A stretch of 64,000 bases of DNA from Clostridia bacterium (GTDB lineage: Bacteria > Bacillota > Clostridia > Christensenellales > Aristaeellaceae), in contig JAFUFB010000025.1 of NCBI GenBank assembly GCA_017470145.1, positions 124,001-188,000 of the forward strand, read 5' to 3'. Position 1 is the stretch's first letter. Each line of letters begins with the position of its first letter. Shown here in pieces: positions 9,110 through 17,595 of the stretch. Made by a program: the position numbers and the translations under genes. Below the pieces are notes generated by a model. The model was given only the letters and a program-made list of their open reading frames with translations. It did no database searches and was not told where the DNA came from.

Positions 9110-10252
9110 ATGAAAAAGAAGCTGGAAGAGCTGCAGAAACAGCTGGCGGAATTGAAAGATCGCATCGCTGCGGGCGAAAAGGATGCCATCGAAGAGGGCG
9201 CGAAGATCCGCGCCCAGATCGAGGAAACCCAGAAGGCCATCGAAATGGCGGAGGAGAAGGAGAAGCTGCTGGGCATGATCGGCGAAAAGCGCGACGAAAA
9301 GCAGCCGGAAGAAAAGGCAGCCCGGAACCTGGGCGAGCATTTCGTCCGGAGCCTGAAGGCCGCCCAGATCGGGCGGCGCTTCGATGTAACCGCTGCCGCC
9401 TTCAAGGCGAACAGTGACGTGCAGGTGACCCCTGCTGCGGAGGGTGTGGACGCTTTTGCCACCACCTTTGACCGGAACGTGGTCACTGGGCCGCGCACCG
9501 ATCTGGTGGTAAGAAACCTGTTCGGCGCGGAAGCCATCGGCGGCTCCACTCTGGTGTACCTGGTGGAAGGCGCGATTGAGGGCGCCCCGGCAGTGACCGC
9601 GGAAGGCGCGGCGAAGCCTCAGGTGCATTTTGCGGATCCGTCCCCTGTGACCGTGTCCCTGGACAAGGTCGCCTGCTTCATCAAAGAATCTGATGAATAC
9701 ATCAAGGATTACGCCTTCCTGGCATCTGCCATCAATGGCCGCCTGCTGTATCATCTGGGCCTGACGGAGCAGAAAAAGCTGATCACCGATCTGCTGGCCA
9801 CCTCCGGCATCCAGAAGGACAGCACCGGCTGGAAGGCCGCGAGTACCGCGACGGAGATCGCCGACCTGATTCTCCAGGCCGCCATGGACGTGCAGGAGAA
9901 CTCCGGATTTGCGGCGGACGCCATCGTGATGAACCCGGCCACCTGGTACACCCTGCGGGTCGCGAAGAACGGCAACCAGGATTATTACGGCGGCGGATTC
10001 TTCGGCGCTCAGAATGTGCCGAATCTTTGGGGCATCCCCGTATGCGTCACCACTGCGGTGAGCGCGGGTCAGATCATCGTCGGGGCCTTCAAGACCTGCG
10101 GATCTGTCGTGAGCAACGGCGGCGTCAGCGTGGAAGCCGTGAACACCGATCAGGATGATTTCATCAAGAACCTGATGACCATCCGGGCGGAGGAACGGCT
10201 GGCCCTGGCGGTTCGCCGCCCCGCCGGATTCAAGGCGATTATCAAAGCGTAA
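9110..10252 (+). CDS. HK97-fold major capsid protein
   Basis: 380 residues. Residues 1-80 are a lysine/glutamate-rich coiled coil, the delta (scaffold) domain removed by the protease. From about residue 100 the sequence follows HK97-like capsids, including DVTAAAF, a later VMNPATWY and a C-terminal FIKNLMTIRAEERL strand. An AAGGAGG RBS precedes it. Flanking protease and connector genes confirm the role. Confidence 0.93.
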   Translation: MKKKLEELQKQLAELKDRIAAGEKDAIEEGAKIRAQIEETQKAIEMAEEKEKLLGMIGEKRDEKQPEEKAARNLGEHFVRSLKAAQIGRRFDVTAAAFKANSDVQVTPAAEGVDAFATTFDRNVVTGPRTDLVVRNLFGAEAIGGSTLVYLVEGAIEGAPAVTAEGAAKPQVHFADPSPVTVSLDKVACFIKESDEYIKDYAFLASAINGRLLYHLGLTEQKKLITDLLATSGIQKDSTGWKAASTATEIADLILQAAMDVQENSGFAADAIVMNPATWYTLRVAKNGNQDYYGGGFFGAQNVPNLWGIPVCVTTAVSAGQIIVGAFKTCGSVVSNGGVSVEAVNTDQDDFIKNLMTIRAEERLALAVRRPAGFKAIIKA

Positions 10253-10260
10253 GCAAAGAT

Positions 10261-10289
10261 GGCGGAGGGGCATAGATAGCTCCTCCGCC
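10261..10289 (+). repeat. Hairpin after the capsid gene
   Basis: GGCGGAGG and CCTCCGCC form a perfect 8-bp stem between the capsid gene and the next small gene. It lacks a T-run, so it may stabilise or partly attenuate the capsid mRNA rather than end transcription. Confidence 0.6.
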
Positions 10290-10312
10290 GCATTGAAAGA
10301 AGGTGATACAGA

Positions 10313-10468
10313 ATGCTGAAAAGCTATGTTATCAACGGGAAGGAATGGCAATTCGAGGAAGGCAAGCAGCCTGCTGACGCGGTAGAGCTGGCCGAAAAGG
10401 CGCAAGCTGAACCGGAGACAAAGCCGGATAAGCCCGCGAATAAGGCGCGAAAGGTGGCAACCAAATGA
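10313..10468 (+). CDS. Small head-region phage protein
   Basis: A 51-residue protein with a GGTGAT-type RBS, whose stop overlaps the next start (ATGA). It has an N-terminal KSYVINGKEWQF stretch and a lysine/proline/alanine-rich tail. Small proteins with this placement (after the capsid, before connector 1) recur in HK97-like phages. No specific function is known. Confidence 0.6.
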   Translation: MLKSYVINGKEWQFEEGKQPADAVELAEKAQAEPETKPDKPANKARKVATK

Positions 10469-11112
10469 ACGGCGAGATAATTCAAGCGCCGGGATGGGGC
10501 TACCTGCTGCCGGAGGAGGCGATTTCCACCGGGATGATTACCCCGGAAGAATTCCAAACCGTGACGGCGGGGAAATACGCAGGCGATGCAGATCGGCTGC
10601 CTGCCATCATCGAATCAGCCTCCATGGCCGTGAGAAACTACTGCGGATGGCATCTGTATCCTTCTTGCGAATGCGAATTTACCGACCGCATGCTGTACGG
10701 CAACGGGAGGATCAAAGCCGTGGGGCCCGACCTGCTGATATTGTTACCGGCGGCCCATGTGGAAAAGATCGAATCTATCGAGGTCGATGGCCGGGAATGT
10801 ACGGATTATTCAGCAGACCAGGGCGGCCTGCTGCATATATTCAATGCCAGACTTCACGTGAGCGACCGAAGGACGCAGGTCACGGTGAAATATGTGGCCG
10901 GATTGCGGGAGAGCATGATGGCCAATATCCGGGAGCTAATCGCCAACAAGGCCATCCGGGGAATTACCGGAACGGCGGGCGTAACCAGCGAAACGGCGGG
11001 CGGTGTATCCATCAGCTACGCAAATTCCTGGGCCAACGGCGGAGGAGCTGGAGCGCTGACCTCTCTCGAAGCGGACGTGCTGCAACCATATAAGCTGGGA
11101 GGTGTGTTCTGA
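10465..11112 (+). CDS. Head-tail connector (gp6-like)
   Basis: A 215-residue protein. The segment ADRLPAIIESASMAVRNYCGW resembles the helical start of gp6/YqbG-like connectors, which pack against the portal. Position directly after the capsid module supports the call. Confidence 0.75.
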   Translation: MNGEIIQAPGWGYLLPEEAISTGMITPEEFQTVTAGKYAGDADRLPAIIESASMAVRNYCGWHLYPSCECEFTDRMLYGNGRIKAVGPDLLILLPAAHVEKIESIEVDGRECTDYSADQGGLLHIFNARLHVSDRRTQVTVKYVAGLRESMMANIRELIANKAIRGITGTAGVTSETAGGVSISYANSWANGGGAGALTSLEADVLQPYKLGGVF

Positions 11113-11465
11113 TGCTGCCATCCTGGGCGGGAGATACCATTCTCCGAATCCGGGCAGGAAGAATCACCAGGCGCGGATCTGTAGAGATGGACTGGTCAAA
11201 CACCATCGACGCGGAAATCGCTGGATGCTCTATGCAACCGATTTTTGCGGGGAATACAGACACGACGCTTTCACAGGAAAACCGAACGCTGGGAATAACG
11301 GATGTATATACCTGTTTTCTGCCGCCCCAGGCAGATGTGATGGCTGGCGATAAAATCGTATACGAAGGAAAGGAATTCCAGATTATCGGGGAACCGAGAA
11401 AATGGAGCTCACCGACGGGACGAGTATCGCACATCCAGGTGCAACTCCAAAGGTGGTCGGGATAA
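11112..11465 (+). CDS. Head closure-type protein
   Basis: A 117-residue beta-rich protein, translationally coupled to its neighbours by overlapping stop and start. The segment VMAGDKIVYEGKEFQIIGEP is typical of head-closure (SPP1 gp16-like) proteins, which sit between the connector and the tail. The call rests on that pattern and gene order. Confidence 0.7.
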   Translation: MLPSWAGDTILRIRAGRITRRGSVEMDWSNTIDAEIAGCSMQPIFAGNTDTTLSQENRTLGITDVYTCFLPPQADVMAGDKIVYEGKEFQIIGEPRKWSSPTGRVSHIQVQLQRWSG

Positions 11466-11740
11466 TGGCAAAGAAAACGGAAATTACATGGGTGCACGAA
11501 GGATTCTCGGCGATTCTATGCGACAAGGGAACGATGGGAGCTGTAAAAAGCGCAACGGAAAAGATCCAGGCCAGCGCAAACGCGAACAACCGGCGAGGTG
11601 GAGAAGGATTCGGAGCAGGAACGAGAATAGCAAACGCATTCGGCAGCAAACGCGCTATGGGATTCGTGTATACGACGGACATCAAAAGCAGAATCGCGGA
11701 GGCGGAGGATAAAGCATTGAGCAGGGCGGTGGGCGGCTAA
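11465..11740 (+). CDS. HK97 gp10-like neck/tail-completion protein
   Basis: A 91-residue small protein in the slot normally held by HK97 gp10-type proteins. The ATG at 11465 overlaps the preceding stop. Features: glycine/arginine-rich centre (NNRRGGEGFGAGTR) and an alanine-rich C-terminal helix. Assigned by gene order and size. Confidence 0.55.
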   Translation: MAKKTEITWVHEGFSAILCDKGTMGAVKSATEKIQASANANNRRGGEGFGAGTRIANAFGSKRAMGFVYTTDIKSRIAEAEDKALSRAVGG

Positions 11741-11741
11741 A

Positions 11742-12149
11742 ATGGAGATCGAGAGGTCAATAGACATTGAAAACGCGATCAGAATCGCGCTAAAGGACTA
11801 CATCAACATATATTGCCGTCCGCTGCCAGACACATACAAACTGCCGAACATTCTGGTTTCTCAGGTGGGTGGCAGCAACGCAAACAAGATCGATACATTC
11901 GAAATCGTGTTGGATTCGCGGGCGAGGAACAATGCAGATGCACTGGATTATCTGATGGACGCCATCGGAATTCTGAAAGGCGTAGCAGGCGGAGAAAATA
12001 CGCCAATCCTGCATGTATCGACCAGCTCGGCCATGAGCTGGGGCAATGACCCGGTTCGACCTGATTTGAAGATGTGTTCCGCGAGAATGAGCATCGTGGC
12101 GCACATGGCAACAAAAACGATTAAACGAAACGGAGGAAAACAAAAATGA
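11742..12149 (+). CDS. Tail terminator-like protein
   Basis: A 135-residue protein between the gp10-like gene and the tail tube gene, the usual place for the tail terminator that caps the tube. The mid-region DTFEIVLDSRARNNADALDYLMDAI has the mixed alpha/beta pattern of that family. Stop overlaps the next start. Confidence 0.65.
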   Translation: MEIERSIDIENAIRIALKDYINIYCRPLPDTYKLPNILVSQVGGSNANKIDTFEIVLDSRARNNADALDYLMDAIGILKGVAGGENTPILHVSTSSAMSWGNDPVRPDLKMCSARMSIVAHMATKTIKRNGGKQK

Positions 12150-12697
12150 AAGTAAACGTGGCAGTTGGCAACGAAAATGCGACCGGCATGTTTTTCCATG
12201 CGCCGTACGAAGTGGGAAGCCCGAACAGCATGCCGAAAACCGGCGCGGCGGTGCTGGAGCTGACCAGCGGAACCGACAGCAAGTGGAAAATCGCCGGATT
12301 GGTAAGCGAGGACGGCCCTTCGTGGACGCCATACGGATCGACGGAATCCATCAAATTGTGGGATCTGTCCGTGGCCCGCACGGTGGAGACGGAAAAGGGC
12401 AGCATGCGGGTCCCGGTCATCAGCACGGACGGCGAATCCATGAAGACGATCTTCGGCGAGGATGCCGTAGAAGCAACCGCGACCGGCTTTACCGTGGACG
12501 CGTCCGACGGGCTGAAGAACAAAGAAGAATCCTATGTCCTTTATGGCAAGGACGGCGGCGACGATCTGATCTGGACATGCGCTCACGGCATGGTTACGGA
12601 GATTTCCGAAGTAGGCCTGACACCCAATGGCGCGATGATCTGGGAAATCACCATCACGGGCGGGTGGAAATTTACCAAGGACACCCCGGCGGCATAA
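12146..12697 (+). CDS. Major tail tube protein
   Basis: A 183-residue beta-rich protein preceded by a GGAGGA RBS and followed by the tail assembly chaperones and tape measure, the invariant order for siphophage tail tube proteins. The C-terminal IWEITITGGWKF strand fits the tube fold. Polymerises into the tail tube. Confidence 0.8.
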   Translation: MKVNVAVGNENATGMFFHAPYEVGSPNSMPKTGAAVLELTSGTDSKWKIAGLVSEDGPSWTPYGSTESIKLWDLSVARTVETEKGSMRVPVISTDGESMKTIFGEDAVEATATGFTVDASDGLKNKEESYVLYGKDGGDDLIWTCAHGMVTEISEVGLTPNGAMIWEITITGGWKFTKDTPAA

Positions 12698-12731
12698 TAA
12701 AGAGACTTAACAAAATAGGAGGGACTGAAAG

Positions 12732-13028
12732 ATGGCCAAGAGCGTAAAAATTGGGAGCGAAAAGAAGACAGTCACCGTTGAAATCGGTGAGAAGAAATAC
12801 GCCATCCCCCTGGCGGGGTCCATGAAGCGCAAAGAGCTGGCAAATCTCCGGAACGCAGCAAAAGAGGGCGACGAAATGACGGTGGATGACGCCGTATACG
12901 AAATCTTTTGCAAATATATCCCTACCGAGACGCTGGATGATATGACGATGGACGAATACAAGCAACTCGTGGACACATGGACAAACGCCAATGAGGCGAC
13001 CGAGGGCACAACCCTGGGGGAATCTTAA
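12732..13028 (+). CDS. Tail assembly chaperone (G-type, zero frame)
   Basis: A 98-residue protein between tail tube and tape measure. It ends ...TTLGES in the zero frame. The sequence near its end contains a run of five G followed by AA (13016-13022), and the minus-one frame is open from there to 13432, matching the G/GT arrangement of lambda-like tail chaperones, which keep the tape measure soluble during tail assembly. Confidence 0.8.
   Translation: MAKSVKIGSEKKTVTVEIGEKKYAIPLAGSMKRKELANLRNAAKEGDEMTVDDAVYEIFCKYIPTETLDDMTMDEYKQLVDTWTNANEATEGTTLGES
13016..13022 (+). promoter_or_regulatory. Candidate minus-one ribosomal frameshift site
   Basis: G GGG GAA, read in the zero frame as GGG GAA. 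A one-base slip back gives GGG GGA and joins the frame that continues ILSLAEFVEAHKAAV. The downstream frame has no good RBS/ATG at its start, which argues for frameshifting. The site is not the classical GGGAAAG. Confidence 0.55.
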
Positions 13029-13432
13029 GCCTCGCGGAATTCGTAGAGGCGCACAAAGCTGCAGTAGAGCATGACCTGCTCGTTGAAGCGGGATATTCAT
13101 TGGACGACATCGGGCGCTCCCTGTCATGGGGAGCGCTCGGGTCTTTTTTACAATCGGCCAAGCCGGATTCCGCCGTCGCGGCGGAAGTCAATCCGGAAAT
13201 CGCCGAATGGTCAACAACATTTAAGACAAACGCAATCCTCGCGGATATTTACGACATTCTTGCACAATTTTTTGCGGTGATGGCAGCCAAAGGAACGGAT
13301 CGCCTGCCGAAAAAGATGGAGAAATACCCACGATCCTGGAGGGGGAAAGAGAGAGCGTTCAAAACGGTAATGAAAGCAAAAGAATGGCTGCAAATGCTGG
13401 GAGGTGAAAAGAAGAATGGCAGAGGGACATGA
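13019..13432 (+). CDS. Tail assembly chaperone T extension (minus-one frame)
   Basis: Open from the slippery site to 13432, about 137 residues, beginning ILSLAEFVEAHKAAVEHD. The pattern GYSLDDIGRSLSWGALGSFL resembles gpGT-type extensions. It would be made only as a fusion to the upstream chaperone (total about 233 residues). An independent start at a TTG near 13100 is possible but has no strong RBS. It overlaps the start of the tape measure gene. Confidence 0.65.
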   Translation, partial: GILSLAEFVEAHKAAVEHDLLVEAGYSLDDIGRSLSWGALGSFLQSAKPDSAVAAEVNPEIAEWSTTFKTNAILADIYDILAQFFAVMAAKGTDRLPKKMEKYPRSWRGKERAFKTVMKAKEWLQMLGGEKKNGRGT

Positions 13433-16400
13433 GGTTGCAAGGGCGGTTGTAACAATAATTCCATCCTTAAAGGGCTCCCAACAGTCAATCGTCAAAGAGC
13501 TGACCGGCAGCACGGACAAGGCGGCAAAATCCGCCGGGAAATCCGCAGGGGGAAACTTCCTGTCCAGCTTTGGAGATTCTATGAAAAAGCTGGGCCAGGT
13601 ATCCGCTACAGCATTCGCGGCCGTAGGCGGCGCGATTGCGAAGGTAACAAAAGATGCTGTAAGCTCTTTTGCGGATTATGAGCAGCTGGTAGGCGGCGTG
13701 GATACGCTATTCAAGGACGCCAGCGACAGCGTGCAAAAAAACGCGCAAAAAGCTTTTCTAACTGCGGGCGTATCTGCGAACGATTACATGGAATCGGTGA
13801 CAAGTTTCTCCGCCTCCCTGATTCAATCCGTTTCGGGAAACACGACCAAAGCAGCAGACATTGCCAACATGGCCATGATTGACATGTCCGACAACGCGAA
13901 CAAAATGGGCACGGACATGGCGAGTATCCAGAGTGCCTACCAGGGATTTGCAAAGCAGAACTATACCATGCTGGACAACCTAAAGCTGGGATACGGCGGC
14001 ACAAAAACCGAAATGGAACGCCTGCTGGCAGACGCTCAAAAGCTAACGGGTGTGAAATACGACATCAATAATCTAAGCGATGTCTATCAGGCCATCCATG
14101 TGATACAGGAAAATCTGGATATCACGGGCACAACGGCGAAGGAAGCGATGACAACAATATCCGGAGCAGCAGGGATGACGAAGGCGGCATGGGATAACTT
14201 GTTGGTTTCCATTGCCGGCGGCGGAGATGACATTAAAACTTCCATCGACAATCTGATGCTTTCCATTTTCGGGGGCGAGAGTGGCGGCGGCCTATTAAAC
14301 AACGTTCTTCCAGTGGTTCAGACGGCTTTTAATGGTGTAGCTGATTTTATATCTACGGCGGCACCGATCATCCTGCCAAGAATTACAGAACTGGTATCTA
14401 GTCTGCTGCCAGGCCTGGTTGCAGCCACAGCTTCCATCATGGGGGCGATTACGGAACAGCTGCCAACCGTGGTCAACGCCATTACACAGCTGATCCCGGA
14501 TATCATTGCGGCGCTATCCGGCCTCATTCCGCAGTTGACAAGCTCGGGGCTGGAAATTCTGAAGTCGATCATGTCCGGAATCAGCGAGAACCTGCCGCAA
14601 CTGATGGCAGCGGCAACGACGATTGTCACTACCATTGTCACAGATCTTGCAGCGGAGGCACCGCAAATATTGGTAGAGGCGGCGAACATGGTTGCAAACC
14701 TGGTAAAGGGAATTGTGGACAACGCGCCGACCCTGATATCAGGCGCGGCGACGGCAATCACGAACTTTGTATCCGGCATTGCGGAGAAGCTGCCAGAGGT
14801 GCTGGAAAAGGGAGGAGGGATCATTTCCAGCCTGATCGAGGGCATCGCCACCAATGCGCCGAATGTGCTAGCCACCATTAGCGGGGCCATGGGCGACATC
14901 ATCGTCAAGGTGGCGGAGGCGCTGCCGGACATCCTGGCCAAGGGCGGCGAGATTGCGAAGAATATCTTGACCGGTATCACGGACAACGCCCCGGCGATCA
15001 CGACGGCGATTGACGGCATTCTGAAATCCATCACCGGCGCGATTACGGACGCCTTCCCGACGATCTCCGCCGGGATTGCGGACATCATCAAAGCGGTGGA
15101 GCCGATGGCGGCGGATATCTCAAAAGCATTCACGGATACGGTGGCGACAGTATCCACAGCTATCACGGATATTGTGGCAGCGCTCGCGCCATACATCCCC
15201 GCGATCACGGAGATGGTATCGAACACCGTCGACAATATCCCAAAGATCATCGATAAGTTTAACGACATTGTAAAAACCATCTCGGACGCCATTACGGACA
15301 TCGTCAAAGCGATTGCGCCCTATATTCCGTCAATCACGGAGATGTGGACGACCGTATCTGAGAACCTACCGAAAATCATCGACTCCTTTACGGGACTGGT
15401 GAAGACTATCACGGACGCCATCACGGACATTGTGGCAGCGCTAGCACCATACATTCCGCAGATCACGGAGATGGTATCGAACACCGTCGACAATATCCCA
15501 AAGATCATTAGCAGCTTCAGCGACCTACTGGGCCAGGTAGGGCCGATCATCGATTCGGTGGCAGCGGCCATCAAAACCATCGGCGATGCGGTTGTCGATA
15601 TCGTCAACAGCGTGGGAACGAACCTGACGCAGATCGTAGGCGCATTCTCCGACTTCAACACTTCCCTGGCGACGCCGATTAAGGCAGTCAGTGACGCCAT
15701 CAGCGGCATGATTGACAGCATTAGCAAGGGAATTGTGGCGGTAAACGACAGCATCGCCAAGATCCTGGACAAACTGAGCGGCGTATTCGACTCCATCGGC
15801 GAAGCGGCCATCAAAGCGGGCGACGGATTCTCGACCGTTACGGACGCCATTATCCGGCTGACGAAAGAAACCAGCGTATTTGACCTGGGTGCCACGCTGG
15901 CGACGGTGGCCAAGAGCATCAAGGAAATTAACAACGAAGGCGAAAACGCGAACCGGAAGAAAACGGCGGAGACGATTATCGCCATCGGAGACGCGCTGAA
16001 GGATATGGCGGCGAAAGCTGCGGACACCACCAGCATGTCCACGGCGATCACGTCTCTTTCGACCTCCATCAAGAGCTTGAACGATGAGGTGAAAAACAAC
16101 GTCGCAAAGAACCTACGCGACCTGGAGAAGGCCATCAGCGACCTGACCAAGAAGGCGGGGCCAGACCTGAACACGCTGGGCGACAAGGCAGACCAATGCG
16201 CCAAGAAGCTGAAAACATTCAGCACGGATGCAACAAACGCCATGAAAGACCTGGCAAAGAACATCGGAACCCAGATGACCAGCGCAGCCAATGATTTCAC
16301 GAAGGGCCTAAACACCATGCAGCAGAACGCCACGACGGCCATGAGCAACATTACATCGACGATGAGCAAGAATACGAGCCAATTCTTGACGCAGCTGCAG

Positions 16401-16850
16401 AATCTATTCACCGGGGCGTTTAACAACATCGCCGTTTCGGCGAACAACGCCATGGTGAAAGCGTACAACGCCATCGTGGACGGGATCAACCAGATCGCGA
16501 AGATGATGGCTAGCGCGAAGCTCCAGATGGGGAATTACGTTATCCTACCGCATTTCTACATGTCCGGAGAGTTCAACGCGAAAACGGGCGCTGTGCCGAA
16601 CGTGGGCGTGAAATGGTACGACAAGGGCGGTGTATTCGACCGGCCTACCATTATCGGCGTCGGCGAGCGACGGCCAGAATTCGTCGGAGCGCTGGACGAT
16701 CTGCGGGAGATCGTGCGAGACGAATCCAACACGGCGAACGTGACCATCAACGTATACGGCAGCGAGGGCCAGGACATCTACGAGCTGGGAGATATCATCA
16801 TGGAGAGAATCCAGGCGAACATTAACAGACGGGAGGCGGCTTTCGCGTGA
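13416..16850 (+). CDS. Tail tape measure protein
   Basis: A 1144-residue protein starting at ATG 13416 behind GGGAGGTG. Residues ~60-230 carry the TP901-type tape measure region (VGGVDTLFKDASDSVQKNA... and GAAGMTKAAWDNLL). The middle is a long series of related hydrophobic/amphipathic repeats such as APYIPAITEM and VDNIPKIID. Length sets tail length in siphophages. The C-terminus (YDKGGVFDRPTIIGVGE) is typical of the family. Confidence 0.92.
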   Translation: MAEGHEVARAVVTIIPSLKGSQQSIVKELTGSTDKAAKSAGKSAGGNFLSSFGDSMKKLGQVSATAFAAVGGAIAKVTKDAVSSFADYEQLVGGVDTLFKDASDSVQKNAQKAFLTAGVSANDYMESVTSFSASLIQSVSGNTTKAADIANMAMIDMSDNANKMGTDMASIQSAYQGFAKQNYTMLDNLKLGYGGTKTEMERLLADAQKLTGVKYDINNLSDVYQAIHVIQENLDITGTTAKEAMTTISGAAGMTKAAWDNLLVSIAGGGDDIKTSIDNLMLSIFGGESGGGLLNNVLPVVQTAFNGVADFISTAAPIILPRITELVSSLLPGLVAATASIMGAITEQLPTVVNAITQLIPDIIAALSGLIPQLTSSGLEILKSIMSGISENLPQLMAAATTIVTTIVTDLAAEAPQILVEAANMVANLVKGIVDNAPTLISGAATAITNFVSGIAEKLPEVLEKGGGIISSLIEGIATNAPNVLATISGAMGDIIVKVAEALPDILAKGGEIAKNILTGITDNAPAITTAIDGILKSITGAITDAFPTISAGIADIIKAVEPMAADISKAFTDTVATVSTAITDIVAALAPYIPAITEMVSNTVDNIPKIIDKFNDIVKTISDAITDIVKAIAPYIPSITEMWTTVSENLPKIIDSFTGLVKTITDAITDIVAALAPYIPQITEMVSNTVDNIPKIISSFSDLLGQVGPIIDSVAAAIKTIGDAVVDIVNSVGTNLTQIVGAFSDFNTSLATPIKAVSDAISGMIDSISKGIVAVNDSIAKILDKLSGVFDSIGEAAIKAGDGFSTVTDAIIRLTKETSVFDLGATLATVAKSIKEINNEGENANRKKTAETIIAIGDALKDMAAKAADTTSMSTAITSLSTSIKSLNDEVKNNVAKNLRDLEKAISDLTKKAGPDLNTLGDKADQCAKKLKTFSTDATNAMKDLAKNIGTQMTSAANDFTKGLNTMQQNATTAMSNITSTMSKNTSQFLTQLQNLFTGAFNNIAVSANNAMVKAYNAIVDGINQIAKMMASAKLQMGNYVILPHFYMSGEFNAKTGAVPNVGVKWYDKGGVFDRPTIIGVGERRPEFVGALDDLREIVRDESNTANVTINVYGSEGQDIYELGDIIMERIQANINRREAAFA

Positions 16851-17584
16851 GAGGCATAATCAGCTGGAATGGCGCGAGATCGGATCAATTCGGGATAGAG
16901 ATAGAGAAATACCCATCTATATCAAGGCCGCAACGAAAGATAGACAGATACACCGTTCCAGGAAGGAACGGAGACATCATCATGGCCCAAGATGCGTGGG
17001 ACAACGTGACGCAACGATACGAGATCATCGCCGGGGACGGAGAAAAGCATTCCGTCCACGGCGATTTTGATAACATCGCAAAATGGCTATGTGCGCCAAC
17101 CGGATATTGCGAGCTGTGGGACGACTTCGACCCGGGGCATTATCGCATGGCATATTTTGCGGGACCGATGGATATCTCCACGCTGCCAATTGGGAGAATG
17201 GGCAGGGCGACAATTGAGTTTAACTGCAAGCCGCAAAGATACCTAATATCCGGAAAAGCGGCAATTCCTATCAGTAGGAAAACAGTTATAAACAATAGGA
17301 CAGGGTATGCGGCGCGGCCGCTCATTTATATTGAGGGAACGACAAATGGCAATGGAACGCTGACCATCGGGAAAACCGTTTTCAGCTGTTCGGAGATACC
17401 GGACACTTGCGCATATATAGACTGCGAGGAAATGGATTGTTTTGACGGGAACGGCACGAAGATCAACGCTAAAATCATCTCCAGCACGAGCGAATTTGCA
17501 AAGCTGGAGCCGGGGGACAATGAAATCAGTTTCACGGGAAGCATAACCAAAGTATCAATCACACCGCGATGGTACGAAATCTAA
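16847..17584 (+). CDS. Distal tail protein (Dit)
   Basis: A 245-residue protein starting at GTG and overlapping the tape measure stop. The N-terminus (ISWNGARSDQFGIEIEKYPSI) and the central PQRYLISGKAAI match distal tail hub proteins, which join the tail tube to the baseplate. Confidence 0.85.
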   Translation: MRGIISWNGARSDQFGIEIEKYPSISRPQRKIDRYTVPGRNGDIIMAQDAWDNVTQRYEIIAGDGEKHSVHGDFDNIAKWLCAPTGYCELWDDFDPGHYRMAYFAGPMDISTLPIGRMGRATIEFNCKPQRYLISGKAAIPISRKTVINNRTGYAARPLIYIEGTTNGNGTLTIGKTVFSCSEIPDTCAYIDCEEMDCFDGNGTKINAKIISSTSEFAKLEPGDNEISFTGSITKVSITPRWYEI

Positions 17585-17595
17585 AGAGGTGCAGG

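Noticed and set aside
8663-10405. Very long minus-strand frame opposite protease and capsid genes
   Set aside because: A mirror of high-GC codon use; no RBS and no known motifs, while the plus strand is clearly coding.
13404-13415. GTG start 12 bases upstream for the tape measure gene
   Set aside because: It lies inside the GGGAGGTG RBS of the ATG at 13416.
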